A DNA stretch of 64,000 nt from Hybos culiciformis (lineage: Eukaryota > Arthropoda > Insecta > Diptera > Hybotidae), in contig OZ023273.1 of assembly GCA_964007475.1 (NCBI GenBank), forward strand, positions 36,392,436 through 36,456,435, given 5' to 3'. How positions within the stretch are numbered: the stretch's first letter is position 1; every line of letters begins with the position of its first letter. The notes beneath the pieces are model-generated. The model made no database searches. It was not told the origin of the DNA and was given only the letters and a program-made list of their open reading frames with translations. The translations under genes and the position numbers were made by a program. Positions 28,801-42,545 of the stretch are shown here, piece by piece.

Positions 28801-28891
28801 ATTAGAATTTTTTATAAATAAAAAATTAATATCAATCTTGCTAGTTATCAGAAAACGAAGTCTCTAGCATTAAATTTTGTTACTTAATTAC
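25876..28891. other. A/T-rich non-coding DNA, no gene seen
   Basis: Only small tandem or inverted motifs, such as the 27234 duplication and an ACTACA...TGTAGT hairpin near 27398, are seen. Confidence 0.7.
27234..27277. repeat. Tandem duplication of a 22-bp TATTGAATATTATAAAAATA unit
   Basis: Two adjacent copies, essentially identical. Confidence 0.75.
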
Positions 28892-29376
28892 GGCGCTGTG
28901 AAATAGTCTTTAAAAAGCAAAAATTAAATAATATCTAAAAAAAATGTAAATGCTATTTCATTAATTCAGATACTATTTCATTAGATATTATTTCACAATG
29001 AAATATTTTCTAAAAAGCATAAATGAAATAAGATCTAATATTTCCTTTCATTTGTAAAAATTAATATCTCAAGTTGAAATAATAGATAACGGATAAAATA
29101 AGTAAATGAAAACTTTTAATAGGAGGTCAGTACGTAATGACGAATTCTGATAGCACGACAAATAATTCAAAAAAATCTAAAATACCTAATCTCTGCTGTA
29201 ACTATAAGTAAACTGAAACCGTTTACGGTGTGTCTGAGACTCTCCGGAACACCGCGATCCTTTGCGCGTTTTTTTAGATGTTGTTTCATAACGAAATAAA
29301 ATCTAAAAATGAGAAAATACTTTATACTCATTTTTACTTTTAAAGACTGATTCTTTAGAGACTATTTCACAGCGCC
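28892..29376. mobile_element. 485-bp non-autonomous DNA element, terminal repeats GGCGCTGTGAAATAGTCT
   Basis: The left end GGCGCTGTGAAATAGTCTTT is the inverse of the right end (AGACTATTTCACAGCGCC), with about 25 bp of good match. The interior repeats TATTTCATTA-like phrases and then has a GC-richer block (29120-29275) with GAAACCGTTTACGGTGTG and a short CTCTCCGGAACACCGCG region. No transposase frame is visible. A PIF/Harbinger relation is possible from the GGC start but is not supported by a clear three-base duplication. Confidence 0.78.
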
Positions 29377-31923
29377 CTAAATTTCTTCTGCAGGAATAAT
29401 TTTGACACAATATACGGGATTCTGATTCTGATGCTGATTCTGTTTTATATTTATGTAAAAACCTTAAGGGAAGAGAATTCCAATAATGTTTCAATAATGA
29501 CAAAATATTTCTAAAAAAAAAACAAAATAAATTAAATTTCTATATTTATTATTGATCAAATGATTTTGTTCACTATGAACATTATACTTATGTTGTACAT
29601 TATTAAATTGTAAATAATATTCATATCATGTTTTATCATACTTTTAATAAAAAATTTCAAGATTTAATATGTGGTCACGGTCATATTATTCAAATAATAT
29701 ATCCTATACAAATGATCAGATATAATATTATAACATAGATGTATATTCAAATAATAATAATAATTTTGTTCACAAAATTCACTACTTGAAATATTTGAAA
29801 ATAATTTGAGAAATTGCGATTTAATTAGCTCTTCATTTAAATGAGCAGGCACTTTATTTATTCCATAATTTTACAGCAACAAAAAAACAACAAAAAAAGG
29901 AAATAATCCATAAATTTTATATTTTGGGTCATTTATATTCAAATCAACAATTTCCTCATTATGTTTTCCTTATTTGTATATTTTAAACATAAAATAATGT
30001 ATTTACATTATTTTACTGTGTATAGTGTTTTTAGAATTGATTACGTGGTCATTTAATAATGTAATTAATTTATTAAATAATTAGATCCCATCAAATAATA
30101 TTTACATTTCTAATTATACATGATTGTAAAAAATTATGATAAAAATTAAAGAATTTCTTAAATTTATTTTTTTGGTTAGCCTCAGAAAATAGGTACTGTT
30201 GTATACATTAAATTTATTCAATATTTATATATTGTTTATTTTATAATAATTTTTGCAAAATAAATTATGAGAATATTTTTTAATACTTTTTTGTAGACTA
30301 TAATTAGTAAAAAAAAATTTTCTAGTTGATGATTTTAAAATATTTTTAGATTGGGTCAAAAATATTGTAATCATAATATTTACATTTAATTATTATTCAT
30401 GAAATAATGAAATCAAAACCAAAATCTTATAATTTAATCATAGCCTTGAAGCCAATATTAATTCCGAATTTGTTCTTTTCCAAAAAAAAATTTACTACAC
30501 ACCAACCAGTTCCTAAAACCCCATTTTTTTCCGTGAACAAGATTACTTATTTTCTATACTTTTTCTTCGGTATTAGAGTTATATTTTCATTAAAATGAAT
30601 TCTGGTTCTCTGGAAAGCATAATACAATTTTATTAAATATTTCCTTTTTTCTGTAACATATTTCTAGATAATTTTACAAGAAACAAGTGATATTTTTTTA
30701 GCTCTAAAATAATAGTAAAATTTTAATGGCTCACTTTCAAAGTGCATTGTATAAAAAAAATACGAACATTATGTTCGATGCAACCGCATAAATAAAGAAA
30801 AATAAAAACTTTATTTTTTTTTCCTCAAGCATTTTATGTTTATTTTTTTAAATATTAAGAATTCCTGAAATTTATTGAAAAACTTTTTAAGTAAATTTAA
30901 TATTTCATTTAAACTTTTAAAATATTTCCTGTGAAAGATATGAATTGAAAATAAACAAAATTTTGCAATTTAATGCAAATAAGAAGTTAATGCTTGAGAG
31001 CAAATAAATAAAGAATTTGAATATATATGTATGTATATGTATAAGAAAATTATGGTGTTGTCTTTAAGATAATAAGTAGAAAATTTTATTCAAATTTAAT
31101 AAAAATATGTTCCAAGAAAAAGTTGTAATAATTCTATATAACATACAAAAATCGAGTTACAGAATCAAGTTTATATGATTTAATAACTATAAATTATATT
31201 AGAGTTATAGTAGTATAATAATTTGAAAATTGTTTTAATAAGATTTCACATTCAATATTTTGAAAGCCATTTTAAGATTCCAAAAGTTTATGTAGAAATA
31301 CAATTGTTCATTCCTCGCATATCTCAATAGTTTGAAGTTTTTCATTCATTAATTTACTTCTTTAAATATAAGAGACAGATTAAAATGACGGTTAAATATT
31401 GAATGAAGAAGATGTATTAAATGTATTATACAAATGCCAAATTTTCATTTCAATTAGTTCCTATTTTCTTTTTTTGCAGCTGCACTATTTTTCTTTCAAA
31501 CGACACATATATATATTAACATTATATTTTCTTTACATTTTTTTTTCTGTACTTTCTAAAAAAAACTTTATTCTAAAGATAACGACGTAATATTTTTTTT
31601 GGTAAAAGAAAAATACGAAAAATTTTAAGAATATCTTTTCTCCTTCTGGAAAACTTTAAAACTATATTAAATTATATCCGTATTTAATAAATATTTATGT
31701 TTTTTTCTTTTTTCTAAAATAAATAGAATATAATATAATAATATAATATAACATATGAATAGAAAGCTAGACTTAGTAAATATAGGAAGGAGTAATTTTT
31801 TTGTAACATTAAATTATTATTAAATTTTTTTTTTAATATAAATTTAAGTTTTCATGAATTTAAGAAATTTTTATGTATAAAATATTAGAACTTAAAATTC
31901 GTACCTTTATTATGATTGAAATA
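29377..31923. other. A/T-rich non-coding DNA, no gene seen
   Basis: No exon-like composition and no paired splice signals. Homopolymers and (TATG)-like drift near 31022. Confidence 0.7.
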
Positions 31924-32828
31924 TATTTTAATGCGCATGTCTTCGGTAAGTTGTATTTACATTCGCAAATTTAGCTCGGTAAATGGTCCATTACATGCAT
32001 CAATACACATGCAATTATAGAGGAATGTAAATTGTATTTACATTTCCCTGTGATGTAAATTGTATTTACATTGCTCTATATTGTATTTACATTCTTCATT
32101 TTCAACTGCGTAATACTATAAACAAAAATAATATCACTCACACTCACAATATTTCAATACAGACAAATACCAAAAAAAAAAAAAAATTGCAAATGTATAC
32201 CTCTCACATGCATCATATCAATGTCAATCAAAGCTTAGTTTATAATGCTAAAATCTAAATTTTCCCTCTGAGCTAATCTATATTTTCCCTCTGAGCAAAC
32301 AAAAAAAAAAAAAAGAACCAATAAAAAAATACGCGGCTATTTTTTTTTTTTCTAAAAAGCGGCCAGTCGATCAGTCGATGAATTTTCTTAACATGTGTTT
32401 CAATCTACTATTTTTAAAGGATCTTCGAACCTCTACTACTAAATTTTTAAACGAGTGTGGTTGGATTTTAGTACAAAAATTTAAACCACACTTCAAAAAT
32501 TGGACTTATTTTTATTCAAAAAAACAAAATGAATAAAAATAGAACAATGGTAACCCTGAAAATATATTTGTTGTCATTATAAAGTTTGCTGTGATTGTCA
32601 AATGTCAAGTAAGAATTTTTTTTTCTTCTATCAACAAACAAAGAAAATGGCAGCATCAAGGAGATTATTTATTGTAAATATAAATTATAATTATATAATT
32701 ATTATTTGATTTTATTTTTAATTATAAAAAAAATAATTATAAAATTATTATTATTTTTTTTAATAATTAAAAATAAAATTAAGTAAAATTTAAGAAGACC
32801 ATTATTTCCTAAAATAATAAAAAAAAAA

Positions 32829-32913
32829 TTAGTAATTTTTCTAAAAAAAAATTATTCGATTTTTTTTTTTGCAAAAAAGAAAATGAATAATTTTTTTTTG
32901 GAAAAATTACTAA
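32829..32913. repeat. 29-bp inverted repeat inside element copy 2
   Basis: Left arm 32829-32857 (TTAGTAATTTTTC...TTATTC) pairs with right arm 32885-32913 at 28 of 29 positions, with a spacer of 27 bases. In copy 1 only the inner part of the left arm remains (about 7266-7285). Confidence 0.8.
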
Positions 32914-33074
32914 TTTTTTTTTTAATATTTTAGGAATCTTCCGGTTTGAAATCATTTCGATAAATAAATAAACTTCCTTATTAAATTTTATTTCCTTGCT
33001 TCATTTTGAACTTTTTTGTTTATTTTTTTCATTATAAATGTATTGTTTTCAACTCCCTCTCACATGCACATTAA

Positions 33075-33268
33075 AGCAGTATACAATACATGTTAATCAA
33101 ATTTGTTATACAGCTCGTTTTGTATACACACAAACATATAGACACTCGTCAATATTATATCACTCGACCTTCGGTCTCGTGATATAAACATGACTCGTGT
33201 CTATGTGTTTGTGTGTATACAAAACTCGCAAGAATAACAAATTTTCTTAAAATGTATTGTAATCTACT
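33075..33268. repeat. Terminal hairpin of element copy 2 with nested palindrome in the loop
   Basis: The arms 33075-33150 and 33192-33268 correspond to those of copy 1. The loop is 41 bases and contains ATATCAC-TC-GACC-TTC-GGTC-TC-GTGATAT (33157-33185), itself a near-perfect stem with a three-base loop, which is missing from copy 1. Confidence 0.85.
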
Positions 33269-33272
33269 ATTA

Positions 33273-36200
33273 AGTTACAAAAGAAATTTAAGTAAATGTT
33301 GCATTAAAATATTTAATTTTTTTTTTTTTTTTCGAACAATAATTAAAATTTTTCTAAAACGAATGACAAATTTAAGGTAATACTTATCAGACTATATTCA
33401 AAAATTTGAATAAAGAAATCTTGAGTTATATAAAATTGTACTGCTTTGTCCTTATAATCGATTAATCACATTATTGTTTACATTATTTGTGGAGAGATAA
33501 CAACATAGGTCCGGCAGCAAAAAGAAATTCTCAGGTAATCTAATGCCAAAGATCTTTTAGACTGGCTGATTTTATGTTGAAATTGAACGTTATGATTTTA
33601 TTGGACATTATATGTCGCCGGACATGTCCTCTGTTTAAAATATAATCTTAAAAATCAAAGCATAGAGTATACTTGTAAACATCTAAATTCCACACCACTT
33701 AATTAAAAGTTTACAGCTTTAGATATCACTACGGGTACAAAATAATGTTCTAAATTCTAAAGAACTGATTTATTTGAAATATTTTCATATCTATAATTAT
33801 TTAGATATATTCAACTTTTTCAGTAACTTTTTTTCACAATCAATTTTTAACAATAAATTTATTCTGCATTTTAGCTTTGATTTGAATTTCGTACAAATAA
33901 AGAGAATAGAATTTGTTAAAATAAAAGCTATTAACAAAAGGAAAATGCATGCAAACTTGTCTCAAGAAGAAAAAGCTTAATTATGCGCTTTTCATTCTCT
34001 TAATACACTTTTAAGAGATTTTATTTGCACAAACGACAACATTAAAGAGCAACCGTAGCTTTCATTAAAGCTACATTAAGCTTTTTAGGACAAAATAAGA
34101 CAAAAATTCTTTTAGAAAGAGATTAAATTTTTACTGAGAAAATGAGAAAAAATATCTTAAAAATAAATAATAATAATAATAAACAAATAGTGTCAGTGAA
34201 TAAAGAAAAGCTTAAAAAGGATAAATTTATTTTATAATTCCATTATTAGATATCTCGCCATCATTGATAAGTAAACTCTAATTTTGTTATTTTTAAAGTT
34301 AACCTAATTTTTATGGTTGAAAACGTGTAATTGTAAAATCTTTTGTCGATATTTCACAATAAAAATAAACCACAACCACCAGAATATATTATAATGGTTG
34401 AAATAACTATATGACCAGAAAATGTAAATGGTCATAATAACTATATGCAGGAGGAAGCTATATGTTATAATTTCAAATTCTATGTACATAAAAGACATTA
34501 CAAAAATTAAATTTATTTACCAATCATAATCGTAAATTTAATGTTTTATTTGGTTTTGTTTTTTTACGCTACATAAAATTAATATTTTTTATATTTTAGA
34601 GATCAATAATATTTGATAAATTAAGGTCAAAGGTTAAAAAGTCCCACAACTGAAAAATTAATTATCATATTATTATAATTAATCAATTTAATAATGAGAA
34701 CAATAAAATTAATTTTAAATAAAACGAAATTTAAAAAAAAAAATTGATGAGTAGATAATATTGAATCCTTTTGACATTTACATATTACATAGTATAATAC
34801 GTTGAAATTGTTTAGTGGATTATGAATTTTCGGAAAATTGATATTAAAAATTTTGTTTTATAAATAATTGATTTAAAACTTTTTGTAATTTGGTATTTCT
34901 AGTAATAGAATGAATGTAATTAATATGTATATGTTTAATAGGTTATGTTTTTAATAAATTTAATTTTAAGAATGAAATTAGTTGTATATTCTATTACATA
35001 TTTTTATTGTTAATTTCTTTAACACCTATACAAATATATAAATAGAATAAATTTCAAAAGTCATTTTAAATATATAATTTTTAAAATATTCGAATCTTTC
35101 TATCATATGAGTTTTTGGTTATTTTATAATAATTCTGTCGAATTGGAAGAAATATGAACTATGCATGTGTGGATGGAACTTTATTTGATAAGTTTTTAAG
35201 ATAAAATTATAAAAAATAAAATTTTTATCGTGATTAGAGTGCAAATAAAGCTGTTTTCAACAAAAAAATTTAAATATATATTTTTTTTTATTGCCACAAA
35301 TTGTAAACTTTCTAATTTCGCTCTTCGCTGTACTAAAATTTTACACAATGTCATATTTTTAATTAACCTTTAAATAAATTCTGTTCGTTTTCTTCTTTTT
35401 TTTTTAAAGAATAAAATAAAAATGTATGCAAACAGTATTTTAGTGATAATTTTTATTTTATAATATAATAAATACAATTTTTTATCACTAGAGATAGGTT
35501 GGTTCGTTAATTAAAATTCTGAACTTAATTTTATTGTACACAAACGTTCGTCCTTATTTGAAATATCTACCAATATAATTAGCATGTTTGGATGTTCGTC
35601 CGTAACGGTCTCGCGCTCCATCTATTGTTTTTTGCACGCACAAATGTTTCCCAAATATTTCTCATATCTACACCTGTCAATATTTTAAATAATTGAATTC
35701 TTCAAGATAATACAATATTACAAACTACAAACAATATTTATTTTTATTGTCAAGATATCTTAATATACTATACTGTAATTCTGCATTTTTTCATCTATTA
35801 ATTGGAAAACAAGAAGAAAACGGAAAATATACTTATACTTATACTTATACTTAGATATAAACTTAATAAATTTCTTCAAGAAAATTGTAAGAATAATATT
35901 TTCTATATAAATAATAACCACTATGTAAACTTTGATTTAAAAATTCATAAATTACAAATAACAATTTTATAAATTTTTAAATTACGTTTGCCTACAATAA
36001 TTTGGCACGTTTTATTTTATCAAGGCCAATTTATCATCGTACATTACTCTTTGGATCACAATTTGCTCAACCACATACATATTATGAATATTATGTATTC
36101 ATAAATCTTTAAAAGTATGAAATTTGTAATTTGTCTAACGACTTTTCCAGATATAGTTAATTATTATCGTACGTTTCCAGTCTCAGATCAACATCTTAAA

Positions 36201-39200
36201 ACAAGGTTATTATCATCTTAAGATTATGAGAAAAAATATTTCACATGTAATTATACAAATACAAATTTTAACTTAATCTCCATAAGTTAAATTTTATTTT
36301 TATTTTAAGGAAGAATTGTAATCGAAAAACTTTGAGACTAAATTTTAATATTCCTTGAATGTTATATATAGAATTTTGTACCAATAACAATATTAAGTTC
36401 AATATTTTTACACAGAAGTGCTAAAACTTTTATTAAATAAAAAAGTTCTCAAAACTCATTTCATTAAAAAAAAATTTACAAATTTTGTATCATTTTATTT
36501 TTCCACTTTTAAAAAAGAATTCATTAAGAAAATTATTTCTTTTAATTATTTCAATTCGCGGTAATTGTTTTAAAGTGAATGAAGCAAAAAAAAAAAAAAA
36601 GTGCAACTAACTTTTCATCAGTAATAACTTTTCTTTTAAGAAATAAAGCGATAAACTTAAGAAAAGAAAATAAAATCTTGAATAGTTAAAAGAGAAAATG
36701 CAATTTTTTTTTTAATTATGGACTTTTTCCATAGAATAGAAAATTTTTAAGTTTTCTTCATTTAAAGTTTAATAAAGACAAAAAAAAAGTTCAGAAGAAA
36801 ATAATTTATATTTAATTTATTTAATCTTGTAGCGATTAATATTTTTATTCAAACAAATCAATTATAGATCTGAAATTAACAACAAAAATTTTATTCTCCT
36901 TGTATTTCTATCGAAATCCTATAAGATCCCTACCATTTTTAAGTTAAACATAATATCCATTTCACACACATGGAAAATTAATTCCCCTTTAAGTTTTTTA
37001 TCCAGTTTTTTCAGATTGAAGTATTTCTTTAAATAGCTAAATATAATCAAAATCTAAAAACCACAAAATCAAAAATATACGTTTGATCTTTTTGTTTCGT
37101 TTTATTATTTAATGGCAAACAATATTGCTTTGTGGGAAAAATTACACCCATATAATTTTGTGCTATATGTGTTTTTGTACATAAAAAGAATTAAATCTTT
37201 AAGATTCATCCTTCCAGCTACTAAAATGATTTTTTTTTTTTTTATTTATTTTTGTTTTTTTTTCATTTTTCTTCATTCAAAAAGAAAAAAAAATTAAATA
37301 TCTGATTTAATCTTCCTTTTTCTTTTGCAAAATAAAATTTCAAGGGCTACATATTTATTATTCAGATTCATTTTCCTAAAAAGGATATAAGAAAATATGT
37401 TTCCTTGATTTTGAAAAAAAAAAAACTCAACTTCCTTTTTCCAAAATTTAGTTCAGAAATCATAAATTTAAAAAAAAAAAAAAAAATTATTTTGATTGCT
37501 TTTGATTGAATATTATGCATGCACTCTTTATTACAAAAGAAATGAATGAAAATTTTAATCTTCACATATATCATGAAGATATTTAAAAGTGAAATTTAAA
37601 ATTTTCGTTATATAAGTTATATTTATACGCTGTCATGTAGAGAGAAGAGATAGACAAATATGATGGATCTTAAAAAACTTCTGCCTAATACATGCAGAAG
37701 TTTCGTGAACAATTTTACAACAATATAATATATTTTATATTTTACTCACATTCATAATTTTATTTCTGTATGTTCTATTTATGTTAGTGTATCATATTCG
37801 TATATATACTTCAAGCGTAACAATTACCAACCAAGCTATAATATTATCTATATATATTGTTTCAAAATGTTAATTGAAAAAAACCACAATTCTTTAACAT
37901 TTTGTATTTTTTATTATAATTTTCCAAGTTATAAAATATTTCAAATTAAAAATTTAAAATTTACTAAAAAAAATTTCATCATATTTTGAGATTATTATCC
38001 AAGAATGACATAAGAATAAACAAAAATCCTTCGTTATTTTACCCACCGTGTAGATGATATATAAAAGAAATATGCATCTCATTAAAAAAATGTCGTGCTT
38101 TTTTATTAAATAACACCCTAATAAAAGGATTTTATTTTATTATTATAAATTTTTATTAAATTTTGAAAGTTAATACAATAATTTAATGGTAAATTTTTAG
38201 TTCGTTTAAACTTATTTTTTTTTTGGGAAAATTTGTTTCAAATCTTCAAATCTGTAAAACAATAATTAATTTCGCAGTCATAAACAAATGGATAAATTTA
38301 ATTTTTTTTGCCAATTGTCAAATAAAATTACTTAAAAACATTTTTTTTCTTAAATTTTATTAAATTGTAAACAGGTTGTATAACATTTTTGTAAATTCTA
38401 GGAATAAATATAAGTAAAAATATAAATAAATTTTTTAATAATAAATTTTACAATTTTCACTATACAAAACTTTTGCAGTCATCTTCGCGGGGTTTGTTCA
38501 TACAAAAAAAGAAAAACGAACATTTTAAGAAAGCAGTTTATAAAAAATTTATTTTAATTATGAAGATTTAATTAAAAAAAAAACGATGATTAAGTGAAAG
38601 TAATCAATCAACAAAATATTTAATAAAAACATTTTTTTTTTTTAATACTTTTCCTTGAACTAAAGATTGAAATAATTTTTTGATGTTATACGGTGTTAGT
38701 TTTTTAACAAAATATTTTCAACCATTCAAAATAAGCGGAGCAAAAGAAAAGAATAAGGAAATCTTCTGGGATGTGTTGCAATAAGATAATAATAAATAAT
38801 GCTTTCGATAAGGAAGGAAAACTGCATAAAATTTTAATACTATCAATTTTTATTCCTTTCAAGAGCTTAATACATAGTTGTTTTTCTCGTTCTTTTTTTT
38901 TTTCGTTTATTCATAAACAAATAATTTTCATAAAGTATGTTTTGCAAAACGTGGCTATGAATTTTCAGCAATTTATACGCGTATCTTAGTTCTTAACCAA
39001 CTTGTTTTTATGTAGACATTATATCGCAAGGTTTTTCAATTTGACCATAATATCATTATATACATTTATATACAATTAGGACAAATATTTGTGTTCTATT
39101 AACATTCTAAATTCAATTGATGTTTTATCTAGCCATATTTTTATCCTTACTAAAAAAAAAAAAAAACGAATAACATAAATAGCAATTTATATTGAAATTG

Positions 39201-42200
39201 TAATTTATTAAATGTCTGATCAGCAATCAAATTTCTGATATTAAAAAATGGTGTTGGAATATAAACCAAGTGTGCATACAAAACATGAAACTATTTTTAA
39301 TAAAAATTGTCATATGTGTTTTTGAAATTCCAACTTTATGATTTATATTTTTAAATCTACATTTCAATTGTCGATATATTGCGCTAAAAATAACGTAGAT
39401 TAATACTTATTTGAAAACAAAACAATATCCAATTTAAAGCAATAATATATTTTGTTATTATAGAAACAGAGTATATTATTTTATGATTTAAAATATAAAT
39501 GAAATATATGTATATAAAACATATATGTTGTATATAATGGAATTGAATGCTAAATATATCATGCATCAAATTCAGTTGCATCATCACGTATCTTTTTTTT
39601 TTAGTTATAATATCAATTTATAAATAAAACACTTATTATGTGAGGTATTGATTGATCAATGTTATGCTTTAAGTTGAATTAACTTAAATTATAAGGATAT
39701 TTGTATTTGAAATTTCTCTTGATATTGATTTAAATTTAATAAAAAAAAAATATTTGCAATCTCTTATATGATAAGTTAAGAACTTAATTTTAACAGTAGA
39801 AAGAGGCGTAACTCTACCCACCCTTAATTTTCGAGCAAATGATGAATCTGTAAGAAAATTTATGTTACTATATATGAGTACGTAGTTACGTCATTACTAT
39901 AATTCAACAAAATCACAGATTTTTAATTGTGGATTCCAAACAGTTTCATTTATTACAAGCAGTGGCTTAAATCTTAGCAACTTTAATTTAGAATGAGTTG
40001 CTGTTACAGATAAATTTTAGTAATATTTTGAAATTTTATAATGCTACCATTATATTGATTTTCAAATATTGAATGGTTGAGGTTAATCAAGTATTCCACA
40101 AAGCATGCCGAATTTTATTAATTTTTTATTTTACAAATTCAAACTAAACGATTAAATTGTTATTTTGTATTATTTTAAGGTTTCTTTTTTGTTATAATTT
40201 ATAATTGTTAATGAATGGATTATTTTGTTTCATGGACCTTATCAATTTTGTGTTCCGCAAAATTTCACAAGAAAAAAAAAAACTAATAAATTTTCCGTGA
40301 GTTTAAAAAAGTTGAAAAAGCCATCATTAGTATACAAAGAACTAAGTTAAATTTGGAAAAAGTAGTAATCTTATAGAAATATCGTATAATATAATAAATC
40401 TTCAAATCAGTTCACCTTAATCTAAATAAGCATAATTCAATTAATATTGATTTCATTAAAATATATATTATATTTGCAGCACTGAATGGTGAATTCCAAC
40501 ATTTACTATTGATTAAGTACTCACCGAACATTATGTTTCACAAAAATAAATTTTTTTTATACTTATATTCATTTTATTTTTTTTATTTTTTTCACATTAG
40601 ATATAAAATTTCACGCAATTTATTTAGTTCAACGATTCGCAAAGTTGTAAAATCATTCAATTAAAATTTATTTAGTAAATTTGAAATTGAAGCTTTAAAT
40701 GTTTTTTTTTTTTTGTTTTTGTTTTTGTTTCGTTTTCACCTTTTAACCCAGAAATATCAACATTTGAGAGATACCAAAAAGATAACTCAAGTGGAAAATT
40801 AAAAATTAAAAAAATTTTTATCAACTTCAAATATATCAAGAATTGTCAGATTGTTTGAAAAATTCAAGATACAATACAAGATATCTTTATATACACATAA
40901 ATACTTGCGTACATATAAAATATAATAAAAAATGATAATATAATCACTCTGTTTAAGAGATAAATTTAACCATCATGTACGTAATATTATAAAAATAAGG
41001 AAATAATTTAAGTTTATATCCTTAGAAAATCAAATTTTTAATTAGAAAGTTAATTAATGACACACTGAACAAGACGGACTATAAAAACCAGTTTACTAAT
41101 AAAAGTAATAAATCTTTTTAAGCGACATGAGCGAATTGAAGAAATTAATGAAATACTTTATAACTTCAATCTTTATTAAGTAGTTAACTCAATAAAAACC
41201 TATATCGATACTAAAATCCACATATTTGTCAAAAAAAACTTTAAAAATTGTTACAAGTAAAATGACACAAAAATGGAAAAAATTAAAAATAAAATAAGAC
41301 TAAAAACAAAACAGATAAAAGGCCGAAAATTGAATATACATATAAATGCAAATGCAATAATAAACAATTCCATTTTTTTCTGACTTTTAGTGACCAAGTA
41401 TATAAAAGTTATTCAATAAAAATGCAAGCAATCTATCGATTCAATATAGAATCAATTAATATTCGAAACATAATTAATTGAAATTTATGTTTGTTTCAAA
41501 TTAATTAATCAAATTTTTTAATAAATTAATTAAATTTGGAGTCTAATGATTCATTGTGCATTATAGTAGAATGTACTTTATCAAAATCGAATCAATAAAC
41601 ATTAGACCGACTAACATACATTATAAGTCTGTATAACAAAATGTTTAAATCTGTGAATAAATGCATATAGATAATTTATGACGAAATGTCAACAGTTAAA
41701 AAACTTTATTTTTTAACAAAATTACACATTTTTTGTTACGATATTTTAAATTTGCATTTGTCATCAGAATTAATGTTTTGAAAAATGTCCCAATAAATGT
41801 ATCTAGGTATTTACAATGCACATACATGTTCTACAGGGCATAAATATTATTTAGTTTAGAAAATTTAATAAAAACTTTATTCAGATTTTTATTTGGTCTT
41901 TGATTTAAAGTAATAAAATTTATAAAAATTGTGATTTCAGTATAATTTATTGAATTTGTAAATACCGTAGTTAAAAATTAGATTAAACTAAATTCATAAA
42001 TACCCGGATCTTTTAGTTTTAACAAAAGAAATAAAAACAATTTTCGAAATAAATATAATATATGTTTATTATAGAGAATTATTCCAACCATTTATCCGGA
42101 TTACAAATTCTTATTTATAAAATCCAAATAATCCTGAGTGAAACGAAACACATTTCAATCCTATTTGAATTTTTTATTACAACTACGTTTAATAAAATGA

Positions 42201-42329
42201 TTCATAATGAAGTAAAAGGGCATTTTTTATCAAAACTCAGAATCATATTTTTTATTAATTTTTATCTTTATCTTTTTTACATCATTAATTTTAATTCGTT
42301 TAGGGTTAGAGTTAGGAATATTACTATAG
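33273..42329. other. A/T-rich non-coding DNA, no gene seen
   Basis: Minor GC-richer spots (33485-33640 with GTCCGGCAGC and GCCGGACATG; 35540-35640 with GTCCGTAACGGTCTCGCGCT) may be decayed repeats. There is a 10-bp hairpin AAACTTCTGC/GCAGAAGTTT at 37675-37703 and an 11-bp hairpin CAAAATGTTAA/TTAACATTTTG near 37863. No frame is convincing. Confidence 0.65.
35829..35853. repeat. (ACTTAT)n short tandem repeat
   Basis: About four copies of ATACTT. Confidence 0.85.
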
Positions 42330-42545
42330 AATCACGCGATTTATAAGGGACGCTGGACAGTGATGAAATTCCTCAGGAAAGTGGTTAAATTCCTTAACGG
42401 GGTTGGTTTAACGATCTATATTAGGTGTTAGGCACCAGACTAGATTACGAGAATGAGTGGTATCAAAACGTTGGGCCTTGTGGTAATTGGGAACATATCA
42501 AGGAGAGTAGTTCTTCCACTTCAACCAACCAACCAGGGTTTTAAA
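42330..42545. other. GC-richer island of unknown origin
   Basis: About 215 bases stand out from A/T-rich flanks, from GGGACGCTGGACAGTGATG to AACCAACCAACCAGGG. On the plus strand one frame is open for 39 codons (42425-42544) and begins VLGTRLDYENEWYQNVGPCG. The same frame is interrupted by stops just upstream. It may be a fragment of a retrotransposon or processed gene; I do not recognise it and cannot assign a function. Confidence 0.4.

Larger units (their letters stand above)
31924..33272 (+). mobile_element. Hairpin-rich non-autonomous element, copy 2 (about 1.35 kb)
   Basis: This is the second copy of the element at 6371-7694, in the same orientation and about 25.5 kb away, with scattered substitutions and small indels (by eye mid-90s percent identity, not computed). 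It keeps both arms of a hairpin of 29 bases each (32829-32857 against 32885-32913, one mismatch), whereas copy 1 has lost most of the left arm. It has a longer loop in the terminal hairpin (33151-33191) holding a nested palindrome. It lacks a short AGCTGATCTTAAATC-type segment that copy 1 has near 7366-7380. No coding capacity is visible. Confidence 0.8.

Noticed and set aside
29303..29503. Minus frame with Ser/Glu-rich stretch
   Set aside because: Covers the end of the 28892-29376 element and the ATTCTGATTCTGATGCTGATT repeat-like flank; no family match recognised.
37675..37703. 10-bp hairpin resembling a bacterial terminator
   Set aside because: The context is eukaryotic and there is no gene upstream; treated as a minor palindrome.
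42062..42346. 94-codon plus-strand frame
   Set aside because: Mostly Phe/Ile/Tyr from A/T-rich DNA; only its last part touches the GC-richer island. No motif.
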